A model generated the notes under the pieces. That model ran no database searches. It saw only the letters and a list, made by a program, of their open reading frames with translations, and was not told the DNA's origin. The translations under genes were made by a program, and so were the position numbers. A DNA stretch of 64,000 nucleotides from Torymus aiolomorphi (taxonomy: Eukaryota; Arthropoda; Insecta; Hymenoptera; Torymidae), in the NCBI GenBank assembly GCA_036365515.1, contig CM070876.1:172137978-172201977 (forward strand). Reading direction: 5' to 3'. Position 1 is the first letter of the stretch. The number at the start of each line of letters is the position of its first letter. Of the stretch, positions 40,101 to 55,100 are shown piece after piece.

Positions 40101-43100
40101 AAAGAAACGAAAAATCGCATTAAAATTTTGACATCAGTTTGGTCTGCAAAAAAGTTTGGCAAACAATAAACCGTGTTCACGAGTATTTTCATGTTGGGGG
40201 ACACCTAAGGAACCAGAAAAACCTTGTCTGGTAGGTGTGCCCTCAAAAAATTTTTTTCCTGTTTTTGTACCCCAGTTGTTTGCTGTAGTCCGCGGATTCG
40301 CACATATATACACACATACACCGTAACTGTTATTCCCAGAGTTTCATTACAGTGTTAAGCATTACCCTTATCCCGCGCGCTCGTGCCTCCCACGGAATTG
40401 AAACCGCACGTGTATAATATATACATCACCAACGACAGAAGTAAATTCAGTCAGCGACGATGAGGGGGCCAAGACAGCCACTTTGCTGCTCCTATTGGCT
40501 GGTTGCACACTCACTTTGAATATATACAATTTCACGCGGAGGAAAGTGCCGAATAGTTATACGTATTTTAACGTTGTTTGGGCAACTTATAGTTATGCCC
40601 CGGGCGCAGCCAAGCTGCGGATTTGAATTTCAAATGAGGATCAGTAGTTTCGCCTAACCAACTGGTGTTTTTTTTTTTTATTTTACTCTCAAAAAGAAGG
40701 CTCTATGAGAGTGAAAGATAACGGTGATTATACGTACACTTTTTACTCGTGTTCTCGAAAATATCCTTTTGTCAGTATGCATCAGCGGAACGTGAGCTGG
40801 AAACCCAAACTAGATGGTCGCAAAGCTCGAAAAATTCACGCGTTTCGTAAATTCTTTTCTTCAAAGCCTTAAATTTATTAGTACGTATTTCCTTGATTTC
40901 CTGGAGCATGGCCAGTTAGAAAACATAACAAATAACTATTTTCCAAATTTCATTTTACTCCTATCCACATAAGTATCCTTCGCGAAATCCTCCCAACCCC
41001 ATAATCAGCAGCACCGTGCGCTCGAGAACCATGAGTCAACAGGCAAACGTCGGCTGCGGCTTATCGTCGGCCCGTACATATATACATACACCTTATACCT
41101 ACATACGTGGGCACGAGTTAACGGAGCGGCAACAAGAGTTTAACCGCCCCCGCGAATCTCCTAAACACGTCGTTGAATAATAGTTTGTGTATAATGCGTT
41201 GGGTAAGAGGCGTTGATTTTTCCGAGCTGAAGGGTTTTATATAGGGTTTTATATGGGTCACCACGGAGATACGGTTATGGTGATTCGATGGGAAAAACAA
41301 AGGTGTTCTTTTTTAGTGTATAATGGTGGTAGAATAGGTCTATATAAACTACGTATACCATATTTTAGCTCAACAGTGTGAAATAGCTTAGAAGAATTCT
41401 GCATCATACTTAATGAAAAGTTTGCATTACGAACGGAGAAAGGTTTGCTATAATGTAAGCAACCGATGTAGGTATAACGCGCAGCCGGCTAACACTTTCG
41501 CACCCCCGCATTAAAATCATTCTGTTTTCGCTTAAGATCTTGAAAGCTTCTTAAAAGACTTACGTTTTCACTCTCACTCGCTGCCCACGCCGCCAGCGTT
41601 TATGTACACCCGTGTTTGTCTATTTCATTTTTAACCTTCCTCGTACATCGCTCTCAAATTAATTCACGGGCGCTCACTTTTACTTAGTCCTCGGTACTCG
41701 TGTACCCGCACTTTTTATGTTCGTTTTCTTTTATTTATCTCTGTTGTATTTTTGTACTTTCTTCTGACAAAGATAAATTAAAGTTCCAGTCGTAAGTTTT
41801 AATAAAAGTAGTTGTAAAAATAAATATTTCATCTAAATGGAAATGTTGAGGAGTGGTATTTTCAAAAATATTTGTGCTTTTTTTAGCGAAACCACGCTAT
41901 TTTTTAAACCGCAAAATTTTTAGTTTCCCTAAAATTCATCAAGCCGGTTATCCTGTTTTCATCCATTCTGTATTTTCCGTCGTTCCCGCACTATGGCATA
42001 ACTGTATACGGCACTTTCAGTTTCAAATATGTTGCACGTTGTGTGCATACTAATGAACACTGAAATAATTTAAGAGGAAATATACTTATTTTATTCGCAT
42101 TCCCGAATCATCATTAATTTAAATAATAAAACATCGGGCTTTTAAATATATTGTCGTTATGCACTTGACCAAACCTATTTCCTCTTTAAAAAAAAAAGAA
42201 AGGAATTCAAATAATTTCATCAGTTGAGCTTAAATTATTGGGATATCTCGAATTTTTCTTGACTTTCTGAAGAAAAATTATTTTTATGGTGATTCAAATA
42301 ATGTTTGTTAAACTAGTATTTGTACTCTTCAATCATGAACTAATTTCAGATCTAAATACTAGCAATCAATAACCCTCTTTATTATTATTAAGATAAAAGT
42401 TTAATAAACACTCTATTTTAATACCTCTGATTACCGCACAGCATAATTGCATAACCATCACGCGCGCAGAGCATCAAAACGCTGGGTATTAAATTTCCGC
42501 AATAAATTCGAGTGTAAAAACATTTATAAAAAAGCTTCTGTGCTCGCCGCATGTGTGGAAATTCAAATTTCACCGTAACACGTGATAAATTAAACTTTTA
42601 ACCGGCGTGTCCACGATTTAATTTCGCGCACATCTAAAAAAACACCCACTGACATATAACTCATTAAAACCGCTAAAAAGTCGCCTCGACACGCTCTCTC
42701 AACTCGGCGTAAATGCATATTGAATGAAAGCCGAGCTTTTTGACGGCGGGATGCAATCATCGATCCCCTTTCGGATCTCGTTTCGCGCGGCGGGCGCGCA
42801 TCTCTCAGGGTATAGGCAACTCAAGGCATCGATTCGATAGAGCGGGACTCGGGAGACATGTGTCGGGAGAACGTTTCGGATGTGTCGATAATTTATAGAG
42901 TTATAAAGTGCGGAGTGGCATTGATACAGGCGCATGTGATAGCGTGTGTTGGATAAATTTATTTTAGTGGTTTTTGTTGGTGATTTTGTTAAGTCAAGGT
43001 GTAGTACTTCAGCAAAATATATCCATCACTGTAATCAATTATTCATCGTCGCTTAAAAATTTCTTTTTCAAAAAAAAAAAGAAAGGTTTCAACGAAAGGC

Positions 43101-46100
43101 TGGATCCGTTTTCTTCGAAGCGTGCGATCGTAATAAATTTTTTTACTGGCGTGTCAACCCAAATGTTAATAAAGTGAAGATTCATAGAATTGAGATTGAA
43201 ATTTAAGGTAGCTATTTAAACAAACGCGGGTATAATAATGAATATTGTTGAAAAGTGGGTCGACGTTTATTATTCGTTTGATAGAGAAATGAAATACGAT
43301 TATTTTTTAAATTCAGTCCAGAAGCACTTTTTATGTTCTTCATATGCGACTCTTATATTTCAGTATTCTTAAGTTGCAGGGCTCTCCGTCTTGTCCGTTC
43401 AATTTTCGCCCATCTTACGTATATGTGGACACTGGAAAGAACTTTGTTAGATCTTTCCTTCTCCTCCCGTTCGTCTCGAATTTTTATACTACCGCGTAAA
43501 CTTTGTACATGGAGTCGTTCTCGAACTTTCTAAATTTTCGATTGTGCTCAAGATCAAAATTCATGAGTTCGACGAAAGTTCAATGTCAATATAGTGCCTT
43601 GGTAACAGAATGTTGATCTACGAATTTACGTTTTCAAATGTAGAACGAAGTTTAAATATGCTTAACTGATCGCTACCCGTTGGGTGAATTTTAAAGTTGA
43701 TTGAAATTAAAATGATCGGTTCCATACCAATTTTCCATTTCGCGAGAGTGGGAGTACGTTTCTAAAAAGTTTGAAATATCAAAGATTAAACAAACAATCT
43801 TTAATGTGAAAAAATTCATCATTTTTCAGGTCAAAATCAACGGCTAACTTTTTTGATTAACCAAAGCAAACATCGATAAAAACTGACATTCATTTATTTT
43901 TTCATGAACTCTTTTGAAATAAATGTACCAATACTTGGACATCAAAAATTGTGTACCAATAAGTGGCTGCATACACTTTTAAGTATGTTTTTGAAGTTAC
44001 ATTAATACAAATATATTATTTTCTTTTTCAAATTTAATCAAGATATATAGAGATTCTAATAACTATAATAACAGGTTGCGTTGTCTGGTTTATATTTCAC
44101 GAAGATAAATTAAAATTTGTGATGATATCTGTGGCTACAGCGACCACCTACTGGTATACTTTCACATAAGATTAATGATAATTCAAGCCCAAAAAGTGTC
44201 CACATATACACGAAAAGATAGGTTAGCAACTATTTATTCAAGTAATATATGAGTGATTCTCAGCAAAAGTGTGCACATACACTGTTAAAAATTATGAAGT
44301 TTCATTCAGTTAAATTTAACTGAAATTTAATAAAAATTTTGAAGTTATATTCAGAATTTATCTTAAATTTCAGAAAATTTTTAACAGTGTAGGTTATAAT
44401 GTAAAATCTTCAATTTTTTCAAAAAATACATTTTTTAACAAGAATGAAATGTAAATTATTTTAAAAGATCAGTGAAATTAAAAATTGCTTAATATTGCGA
44501 GATGTCCATTATTGTTCAACGAAAGAGGATTATTTACTACCACGGAGATTACATGTAAAAATGCCTACTTTTGCTGAGAATCACTCATATATTTTTGCAT
44601 ATTTTAAGTAATATTGTTGCATTGCATGTTTATATAGATATTACAAACAACAGTTTATGTAGGTTGAGAATTAAAAAGTTATCACATATTTTAGTTCAAG
44701 CTTGAAATCCCCCCAATAAAAACACACAACGTAACCCATTTACCGTAAGTCAATCAATCACCCCCATAACAAACCCAAAAAGTCAGCGACCCCATGCTCC
44801 CTCTTTCGATCGCGTTGCACCAACAAACTTTGGCGCCGCAGTGAAACAGCGGAAACGCGCGCTAGAGAGAGAGATAGAACACGAGAAAGACGAGATCTTT
44901 CCGCGTCGTCGGGGGTAAATATAACCGCGCGACATATTCGCTCCTCTCGCTCGCGCTCGCGCGGTCACGACGGACATGTGGGAGGAAGATAATACTACTT
45001 TTCTTTTCTGGTTGGTTGGAAATGTGCTTGCGCGTGCCGAGTGAGAGAGTTTCTGTAAGTTTCTCTATCTATCTATCTATATATCTCTCTCTCTGTGTTG
45101 GGTTTATTTATTGTTTTCGTGGGGTTTTTATGAGGCGGAGTTTACGAGGCCGAGCGTGAATGTTAATGTGCGCGGGGCGGCGCTGAGTTGTTGTTATAGG
45201 TGGGCTTTTAATTGGTGTGGAATTGGTTTGAGGCTTTTGCGGGTGCTCTAAAAAACTGCGCCTGCATGGACAAATTAGTGTCGATGTACCCATCGAGAAA
45301 TCTTTTGCTTATAATAGAGACTCAAAAATAACTCTGTAAAACGTTTTTTATTTCATTGAAAGAAAAGCAGCGGTTAAAAAATGAAAACTCATTTTTCAGA
45401 CCCGGCCAAAAATAACAACCGCGCCATCTTAAAATATCTCGTACACAGTCCCCCACACCAAACGCTAATTTTCCCTAATTACACCAACATATAAATACAC
45501 GAGTCATCGACATCCTACCCCCGCCGTGTATCAACCACACGTATATACCACAGCTCTCTCACAAAATGATTAATACCCCGCACCGAAAATACTCCACACC
45601 CGAAAATATACCGCGACTCTATACGCATTTTTCCACCGCAACTCGCATCGCACAAACACGCTTCATCCGACCATTCGGCTGCGTTCTCGAAATTCCTTCG
45701 ACGACACTCGTCGCGCTTGCGCAACCGCGCGGCTTCGCGTGTCTCTGGAAATAGGTGCGTACACCATCACGCGCTTGCGAGTTCGCTGCCGAGTGCGGTC
45801 GTACTCGGGACCGCGATCGAGATGAGTTTGAAGCGGGATGCGAGAGAAGTGGCGGCAAGTGACGGTAATTACGAGAACGTGTAGAGAGGTAGGGTGTTGT
45901 GGGTTGCGGGTTTTGCTCTGCTGAGTGGTTTCAGCGAGGTGAGCTGCGTTATAGTGGCGGTGATTTTACGATGATTTTTTTTGTTAATTTTCTAAATTTT
46001 TAGTTCCAAATGATTTTTAGAAAGTTATGTTTGAGGAACATTTGCAGATGAAAAAGGAACTACAGCTTCGTGGAAATCTTTACTTTGAAGGGTTTTCTTC

Positions 46101-49100
46101 GGTTTTCTTCTGTTTTATAAGAAACCATTCCCTTGCGTCTTTATATAACTTAATTACAAAAATGGTATTTTCCAGCTAATAAATATAAAAATAACCCACA
46201 GAAGACGCGAAATAATCATTTTAAAAAACAAATATATACATTCACATGCCAGCGACTTTACAGCCGTCCTCAGAACCCTAAAAACGTACCAACCACCACA
46301 TCGTCCCACTAACAAACAAGAGATACGCGTGCCCTAAATCAGTGGCCTTCCAAAAAGGTCCGGCGCAATACCTGATAAAACAAGCTCCCTCCTTTCCGCA
46401 ATCTCTCCCATGTACTACAGCCGTCCACTTCCGCCGTCCGTACGTCACGCCGGTGGCGTAAATCACGGGGCCAGAGTGTCCACGTCGAAGGACGGTCAAA
46501 GAGAAAAGAGAACGAACAGAAAGAGAGAGAAAGACGGGATAATGAGGTAAAGGTTTAGGATCTTTGCAAAGTGGATTAAAAGATGGAAATGTAACGGATA
46601 TTAGGTTGATTAAGTATAACAGAGGATTTTCTTTTATGCATTCGACAGTAAGTAAGCTTCTTTACCGGTGAGATAATGCGAATTTTAATGAAGCGAAGGT
46701 TCGGAGAATTGAGATTTAAATTCAAGGTGGATGTTTGAACAAACGCGGGTAAAAGAGGGGGCGACGTTGCTATTCGTTCGGTATACTGAGAAAAATTATG
46801 TATTAAAAATTACTATAATAGATAGGAAGTGGGGACAAATCTCAAATACCAAAATTTTTACTATATTTTATAGTAAAAATTGATATGTACATAATAAAAA
46901 TTGCTATGTACATAGTAATTTTTACTATAAAATATAGTAATATTTTTAGTATTTGAGATTTGTCCCCACGTTCCTATATATTATAGTAATTTTTAATACA
47001 TCATTTTTCTCAGTGTAGAGAAGTGAAACGAGGGGGAATCGTGCGACGATATTATTTGAGTCGCATTGTGTTGTTTAGTTTTAAAATTACTATTAAATCT
47101 CTTGAATAAACATTTTGAGAAAAATAGCATCGGTAGGTATTATAATATAAGACTAGAGAAACTGAACTATTGCGCTATTTCATAAATACATCTTTTTTAA
47201 ATAGCAGGACAAAATACTGCGTTTAAACTTATCCGCTTAACGCCAACTTCATTTTACATTTACGGAGAAAAATGGTGTAACAAAAATTACTATATTTATA
47301 GTAATCGTGGGACAGACTTAAATTATCATAAAATTTACTACAATTTATAATAAAAATTCCTATGTTTTGAGTAATTTTTACTATGTACATAGCAATTTTT
47401 ACTATAAATTGTAGTAAATTTTATGATAATTCGAGTCTGTCCCAAAGTTCCTATCGAACATAGTAATTTTTCTTACATTTATAGTAAATTTTCCTAAACA
47501 TTTCTCTCAGTGTGTGTAATACGAAAAAAACGCATGACTCGTTTTCTATTGTCAATTGTATGTTTTAAAAACGGTCGGGTGAAATGTTCTTTATAAAAAA
47601 GTTTAAATCTACTTAAAATATCAGGTTTTTCTATTTTATTTAAATACATAATACCCTGAGTCGAATAACAAACAAGTTTTTAAGTCTGTAGCATAGTTTT
47701 CAAAATAAAAGGATCCTCGTCGCATCATCTCGAAGAATCCCCCTAAAAACACTTAATTGGGAAAACATTTACGACCATTCACCCCCTCCCATAACCATCC
47801 CAACATCTTTCCGACGTCATCAAATCCTAACGTAGTTGCCCTGCGACAGTCCAACCGCACGATCAGCGTTTCTGTCAACAGTCATTGCCGTCACAGCCAT
47901 GACGTCACTCTGGTACACACATGGACACATGGCATCGCATGACAGTATAAATACAATATATTATCCATAGGACTGTACATGTATGAGATTAATCTAACTA
48001 ACCTTGAAAGGGGTCAGTGACCCGAAAAAAGATCTGATACGCGACGCGTCGTCCCGTAATCACTCATCTGTGAGCATTAGGCTCCTTACACGCAGGAAGG
48101 AACAGTGACAGATATAAAAATTAACATGGCTTAGTATATCTATATATACGAGGAACAGCGAGGAATAAGCGCTGTTCCTCTTACATAAGAGATTTTAGTT
48201 AGATATACTAACTCATGTTATTTATGTATCTGTTCCTTGTATTTCTTTGCCTGTAACGGGCCTTACTGTCTTCGGAATTGAGTCGTGCGAATAAGGGTGA
48301 ATACGGGCACACGGGAAGCTGCGGTTGATCGCGTGACTTGAAGTCGTAATTTATGAATAGGGGAAGATTTAATTTAGAGGAAAATTTCGCGTCAATAACT
48401 GACTTATAAATATATATTTAAATAGTTTCTTCCGGCGGGAAAACGCGCACGCGCATTCTTTGCTCTGGACATAATTACGTCGAATCGAATAATCACTGCC
48501 TTTTCAAACAACACTCAATGAAAAAACTTCTCGTGCGTTAATCCTTTGCGCTCACATATACTATCACATGTACGTGCCACTCGTTTGCTCATCAGCGCAT
48601 TTTCCGCTCTTCCTTTATCTCTATATCCGCTCGCTCAGCGATCAATGACGCCGAGCTAGCATCTAATCGCCCTCTGCGAAGGCCCTCGACAGCATCAGAA
48701 TGCGAGACGCGTCGGAATGTTCGGACTGAGGTGTGGCTCCTAATTCCGAGTGCAGGGGTCAATGTGACTTTCATCAAGTCAGATAGGTATATAAAAATGT
48801 GTTTATGCAATGATGTTCTTTTAATAACGGACGACAAAGTCGCTTGTACTCACCAATAGTCGTGTAAATAGTGCTGCAGTAGATGACCGCGTTCCAGAAC
48901 TTCCAGTTGGAGTTATCCGGGCGGCTCTGGAAGTTGACGCTCTTGAGGAACGCGTAGAGCTTCTCCTCGTAGAGCATGAGGTGATTCTTGGCGTGGCCTT
49001 TCCACTTCTCCGAATCATCCATCAGCTCCTTGTCCTTCCACAGGTCCCGAATCTGCTGGATCATCTCGTCCCTGTGTGACGGGCGAAAGCAACGTTATAT

Positions 49101-52100
49101 TGGGGTATTTCTTTTTCCTTTTTTTTTATTTATTTATTGCACGTGTTTTTCCGTTACAGGTTTGACAGGGTTTTTTATATTAATCGGGTTGTATGAAATG
49201 TTGATTGAAATGCGGACAGCTTGTGTTGGTATGTTTTTTTAATTTTTATTAGCGATCGATTCGATGTATTCTAAAAAGAAAATTCTTGGTATTCTTGCCA
49301 TTGCGAATGTTTAACTAAACCAAAACAAGCCGAAAAATATTTCTCAAAACTCGAATTTCCGTTCTACATTGTGTACATATTTACAATGCTTTTAACAGAT
49401 TCAGTTCGGCGACGAGATTTTGAGTAATTCCATACTTTTCCAATTACTCTTATAGAATATTTATATATACTTTTATTATATTTCAGTTTAAGCAAAATAA
49501 AGTTGTTTTCGGATATAGTCTATAAATACGAGAAATATATATGTATGAGACAAATATTATGCAGCATTAGACGTGTTATTTTTATGATCACGTGTTTTTC
49601 CGATTTTTGGGTATTACTCTAGATATTTATATATGAAATATTCAACGTAATGTATTTTAACGAAAATTCGCTAACAAAATATTTAACTCATGGAATTTAG
49701 AATATTCTCAGTCATTTTTCACATAACATAAATTTTTGACGCGTTTTATGAAATGTTGGATTTTTAGACAAAGCTTTTAATTAAACCACTCTCCTTGAAT
49801 TTAAATAAAACGTAATTTAATACATACCACGGAAAAATTCAGAATTATACACTTTTGTCCAAAATTACTTTTCATCGCAACTGCAACATTAATCTGCATT
49901 CATTTCGAGTTCCATAGCCCTTGCACGAAGTGGATGTAAAACCCTTTCTTATGCGGATCGCGTTTCATGCGCCTTTTTTTCAACCAGCCATATAAGATTT
50001 AGCGCTGCACGAAAACGAAATTTACTTCTCATGCGGCACGCGAAGACTCATTGATTTTTAAAAAGTGGAGCTGCAAAGCGACTCGCGAGTTTGAATAAAT
50101 ATTGACAGCATAAAATTTCAGATTTCAAAGTATTGTGTATTGCAGATTGGCCTTAATTTTCTCGACAAAAAATCGCGAGGATACATTTAAATTTTGCAAA
50201 CAGTGGAAATATTAAATTTTACTATTTTTAAATAGTCGTGAATATTCACTAATGAAATAGTATATTTCCAGAAGAATTCTAAGAATTAAATTTTCCACAA
50301 CTATTTCATTAGGGAATATTCACTAATTCGACGATGGGTCAATTTTAACTAATAATTAGTAGTTTTTTTCACTAATTCAACTTTAGAGAATAATAAATTC
50401 CATGTGTGAAGGATAAAAGTGAAATGCATTTGATTTAAGACGGTAAACTTTTTTTAAATCTCTCGGAGCACCAAATTCATAAAGATGTATCATGTCAATT
50501 TTACTAAAACTAGCAAGTTTAGGCGCGATGCGCGCGCTCTTCCTTTACGTTGGTTCTATCTATTGACCTATATACAATAAATATTAAAATATTATGAATT
50601 TAAAATTTATTTTACTTTTTAACATCCGCAAATTTATCCAATATTTTTTATTGAAACTTGGATGGAATTTACTTAAGTTTATTCCTAAAATACAAAAATT
50701 TGGAGGTTAGAAATTTAACTGTAATCAGAACAGTATTCATAGTCCTTCATTGTTAACTGCAGATAAAATTTTAATACATTTTTGTTATACAAAACCAAAT
50801 TTTAAGTCATTAATATTATTTATGACCTACATTTTTAGCTTAAATATTTCATAATTCCAAACTTTGTGGATTTTATTTGGACCAATCGGCTAAGACCTTA
50901 AGAGAAATGCTAACGTCACCGTCGACCAATCACAGAGTTCTTTTAAACGGACTTGACTAATCGCATAGGTTTTATTTCGGCTTCACATTTCCGTGATCAT
51001 TCTTTTAAGAGAGGAAATGTTAAAAAGCCACCACAAATCAAAAGTAGTTTAACCTTCACGACGTCGTTCGCTCTCGAACGATTATTTTATTTGTCATTGC
51101 AGTTAGTTTCATACCGTCAATATTACCTGCCCTCTTTCAAAGCCAATTTAACACTTGTCTACTCAGCTTTACAAATATACAATAATCCATTACCTCGTAT
51201 TATTTAGATCTCACCGACGTTAATTCATCATCCGCCCACTCAAATCCACATGCATATTATATTGACATTAATACAGCAGCAATGCAGTTTACACATTTCA
51301 TTTCATTGTCATAATACTCGTTTAATATTTACAGGTCAACTCGTAGTTAATTATCGAGTGTGAAAAGTAAATGAGCACCACGCATTTATTTATTATTCGC
51401 GGTTTTTAACTTTTAATGGGTAGCCTCTTTTACCGTCCTACATTATACACGCAACTAATAAAAAAGCCTCCAATAAGTAGGTCAAAACTACACTATCCTC
51501 GAAAATCCCTTACTTTTTTGTATTATCTTTCTTTTCACACACTGAGAGAAGAATATGTTTATATTTAACATGATATTTTAACTATTAACAAGGCATTGTA
51601 ACTATTAACATATATATTTTAATAGTTGCAATGCTATGTTAAATATAAACATTTTGAGAAAAAATTTCTCTCAGTGCACTCACAACAGCAGCAACCCACT
51701 CAACCCCCATATTTACAACATAATTAACATTCACCATACTCATCCCCACAATTGAACAATACCATCACTCGTCTTGCCAACAAATATCATTCGCCACAGC
51801 GTTTAATAAATCAAGAGCTATCAGCCCGCGAAGAAATCCCTGGGCTTCTCAATCATTGACAGCGCAATGCCGAGTCCCGCGGGGAATCGTATGGAGGCTG
51901 TGTATGTGCGCGCGCGCGCGCTCAAGTGCACATCAATTATGTAGAGAGAAATTGTACACACTCACGATTATCGTGATTGTCTTGCGGCCTTAACCCTGCG
52001 TCGCGTAAAATTTCGAGAACTGATTTCTGTAATTGCCGTAATGAGGAATTAAGTTTCTTGAGATTAAGGGTTGATTTCTTTTAATTGTCGTGGTGTTGAG

Positions 52101-55100
52101 TCTATTACCTTGTGTGAAATGCAGAGAACTGCTTTTAGGTTACTGTTAATTTTGGAGAGTCTTAAAGGTCTCATCTCGCAGTAATACCATTTTTAAGACG
52201 TTTTGCGAGAAAGGCATGATGAGAAATTTTAAAGTTTATTACTTGAGGCCGTGTACAGGTACATGGACTTTCTAGATCATTTTACCAGGCTTTCACGCAA
52301 AATCCTTTTTAATTAACCTATTTTCATTTTCTTTTCATCTTCTAAATATATACGCCTTTGAATTTCTTTTTTCAACTTATACGGCATCTCGAAATAAATA
52401 TCACGTAAGATAATGACAATACGCATTCTATGGGGTTATTCAACTGTATTCTCGCCAGACGAGTGTATGAATCAACCACTCTGTACTATAAATGAAACCA
52501 GACCTCGAAAGGTGCATATTTCTCCGCTGTTAAAAGCTTTTATGTATAACATCTCGTACGCACCTCGTTATATTTCTTACGCCTGCATTGTATTATCGAT
52601 TATCGCCTCGTCCTTATATACACGCAAACACGTCAGTTTTATCGAGAAATCAAAAGAAAAACTGACGTCACACGCAGACGTCATAACTTCGTATTCACTC
52701 CGATGTGAAAATAATTTTCACATCTTTTACCCCCAGAAGCCAGCTGCCATCCGCACAATACCCGCGATGCGCTGCAGCGCGATAAACCGATTATCCATAA
52801 TAAATTTCGATCGCGCATGCGCATATATATACGTAGCCCCCTCCATCATCTCTCACGTTTAATTTCGCCCGCTCGGCGGAAACCGCGATAATATCTTTCG
52901 GCCCGTGGGCAATTTGTCAAAAAACGAGTGGAAATCCGATTCGCCCGGCCGATTGCAAATCCAGCAGCGGGCCGAGTTTTTTATCGCGGCTTTGGCGGAC
53001 TGTGAAACTGCCTCAAGTTTAAATTCGTTTTTTTAATACAAAAAACAAAACTAAATAAGAAAATATAAAGTTCGTATACAACTTTTCCTTGCAGATCGCG
53101 TAACGAGTACAATATCAATTTCATTTCGAAACGCTTGGATGAAAGTTTCCAAGCCGCTGCGCGCTCGACATTATGTAGCTGCACCGCGAGAGTATAAGAA
53201 TACAAGTTTCGCGCCTTTAATTACAGCTTGTCGATGGCTGTAATTATTTGGCTAGCAAACTCTTTAGTTATACTCGATACGAATGCGCATCACAGTACGA
53301 CGAGATGCTGCATTCGTCGCTATTACCCGCTTTAACGAACTTTTGCGTTTAAACATTTGATCGTGATTTAATCTCGCTCGAGTATTGCGCTGTAACGCGC
53401 GTTAATTATTTACCTCCCTCAACTCGCTTAATTAACTTCACTTTTTGCCGCTGCCCTACTGTTAAAAAACTAAGACAAAAGCATTCTCGACGAATCGACA
53501 CGACACTCGGCATTCCATAATCTCTCTTTCTCGCGCGAAAAAATTTAATAAAACACGTTAATTAAAAATCGCTCACATCCCCTTGGAGATTAAAAAGAAA
53601 AAAACTGCGTATATATACTTCACCTCTCCTTCTTGATGTCCACCTGTACGGTGAACTCGTGCTTGCCCTCGATGTAGTTGAAGGCGAGCGCGCCGAGGAT
53701 GCTGTAGAGGAAGAGCACGAAGAACAGGAAGATGTGCGTGAACCACCTCTTGCTCCAGGAGCTGACCTAAGCGAAAGGCTCCCTTTAGTATCCGCCTCGT
53801 GGTCGTGTATTATGTTTCAAGACAACGAAGAGGAGCAACGCAACTTTGCTCTTATATCTAACGTAGTGTACGTGACGTATTGTGGCGAGAGTCTCGCGCG
53901 TTGGAAGTGCACCGGAATATTAAACACTTCAACGATGTTGGTCGCAACATGCGACGATCCTTCTATTATATAAACGTCCACCGCGCGATTAATTCATGCG
54001 GTATTCGAATAGTATCAAAGCAGGCGCATCGTGTACGTATTCACACGCGTGTGTATGAAGCACTTTAATTATCGCAATGAATAGATTAATTCCAGATATA
54101 TAATTGAATAAAAATATAAATATAGATGTATACATTATCGCATAAAAAAGCAATGTTTCATTTCATCCACCTAAATTGCAAAACAAACGCGAACAGCTGC
54201 AGCACTCGAAATATCTACGCGTATAATATCATCTCAATTAAACTCCATTTATCAAAATAGCATATATGTTAAGTGACTCATCCGCGAGAGCGCGCGGAAC
54301 CAGCTGCAGCGATTCCGGGAAACTATACTGCGCGCCGATGCAGCAAGGCGAAAATGTCGGTCGTGTATTTTCTCAGACGCGGTCGTCAAAGTCGCGCGGA
54401 GGTAAATAAATGTCGGTGTCAATCGCTCGTATAGAAGAGCGAGAGGGAGAGAGAGCCGTGACCTATTTGGATGGAGATTGCGTGGTTTTGAATGGACACG
54501 GTCGATTGACTGGACGTTCGGTGTAGTTTTGAAAGCGATATGATAATATTTATAATTGCACGCGGAATTTCATTGACGGATACGGTGGTCGTAAATCCGT
54601 AGCAAGGAATTGTGAAATTTCAATAATACGCGTCATTCCCGTGTAGAAAAATATAGGTAACTCAAACCCGATTCTGGTACGATTTCCGTAACTGTAGTAC
54701 GATTCAGACAGGAAAATCGTACTTGATTCGGACACTTTTTTGAATACCGTTTTCTCCACGATTCGGATGAGGATTCCAAGGTAGAATCTGACTAGGAATC
54801 CATATGAATTTCGAGCATTTTTGAAAATAGTTAAAACAACAAATTCTCGTGTTATATATTAATAAAGAAATTAATTATATTGTCAATATGGTAATTTAAA
54901 AAATTATAGAATTTTTTTATTTTAATTTTGTTGCATCAAAAAATAAAGAATGTAAAAATTAAACAAACGTAAAGCTGTAAATTTTGTTAAAAAAAGATTA
55001 TTGATGCAAATAAGATTTATTATTAATATTTGTACTGACAGTTATTTTCACGAATAATTATTTTCAAGTACTTATACTTATATTACATATATTATGTATT

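Larger units (their letters stand above)
49072..53623. other. Intron between distal exons 3 and 2, no gene recognised
   Basis: AT-rich DNA with CpG-rich patches at about 51830-51930 and 52730-53000. An inverted pair near 50230-50330 (gaatattcactaatgaaatag and its inverse), a Helitron-like 3' terminus at 50510 and a hairpin element at 51538 are present. An ATG-initiated open frame of 149 codons at 52413-52862 resembles no known protein and is probably chance. Confidence 0.4.

Noticed and set aside
52413..52862. ATG-started frame of 149 codons in the distal-isoform intron
   Set aside because: There is no domain, no flanking splice logic with the channel, and it lies on the opposite strand. Probably chance.
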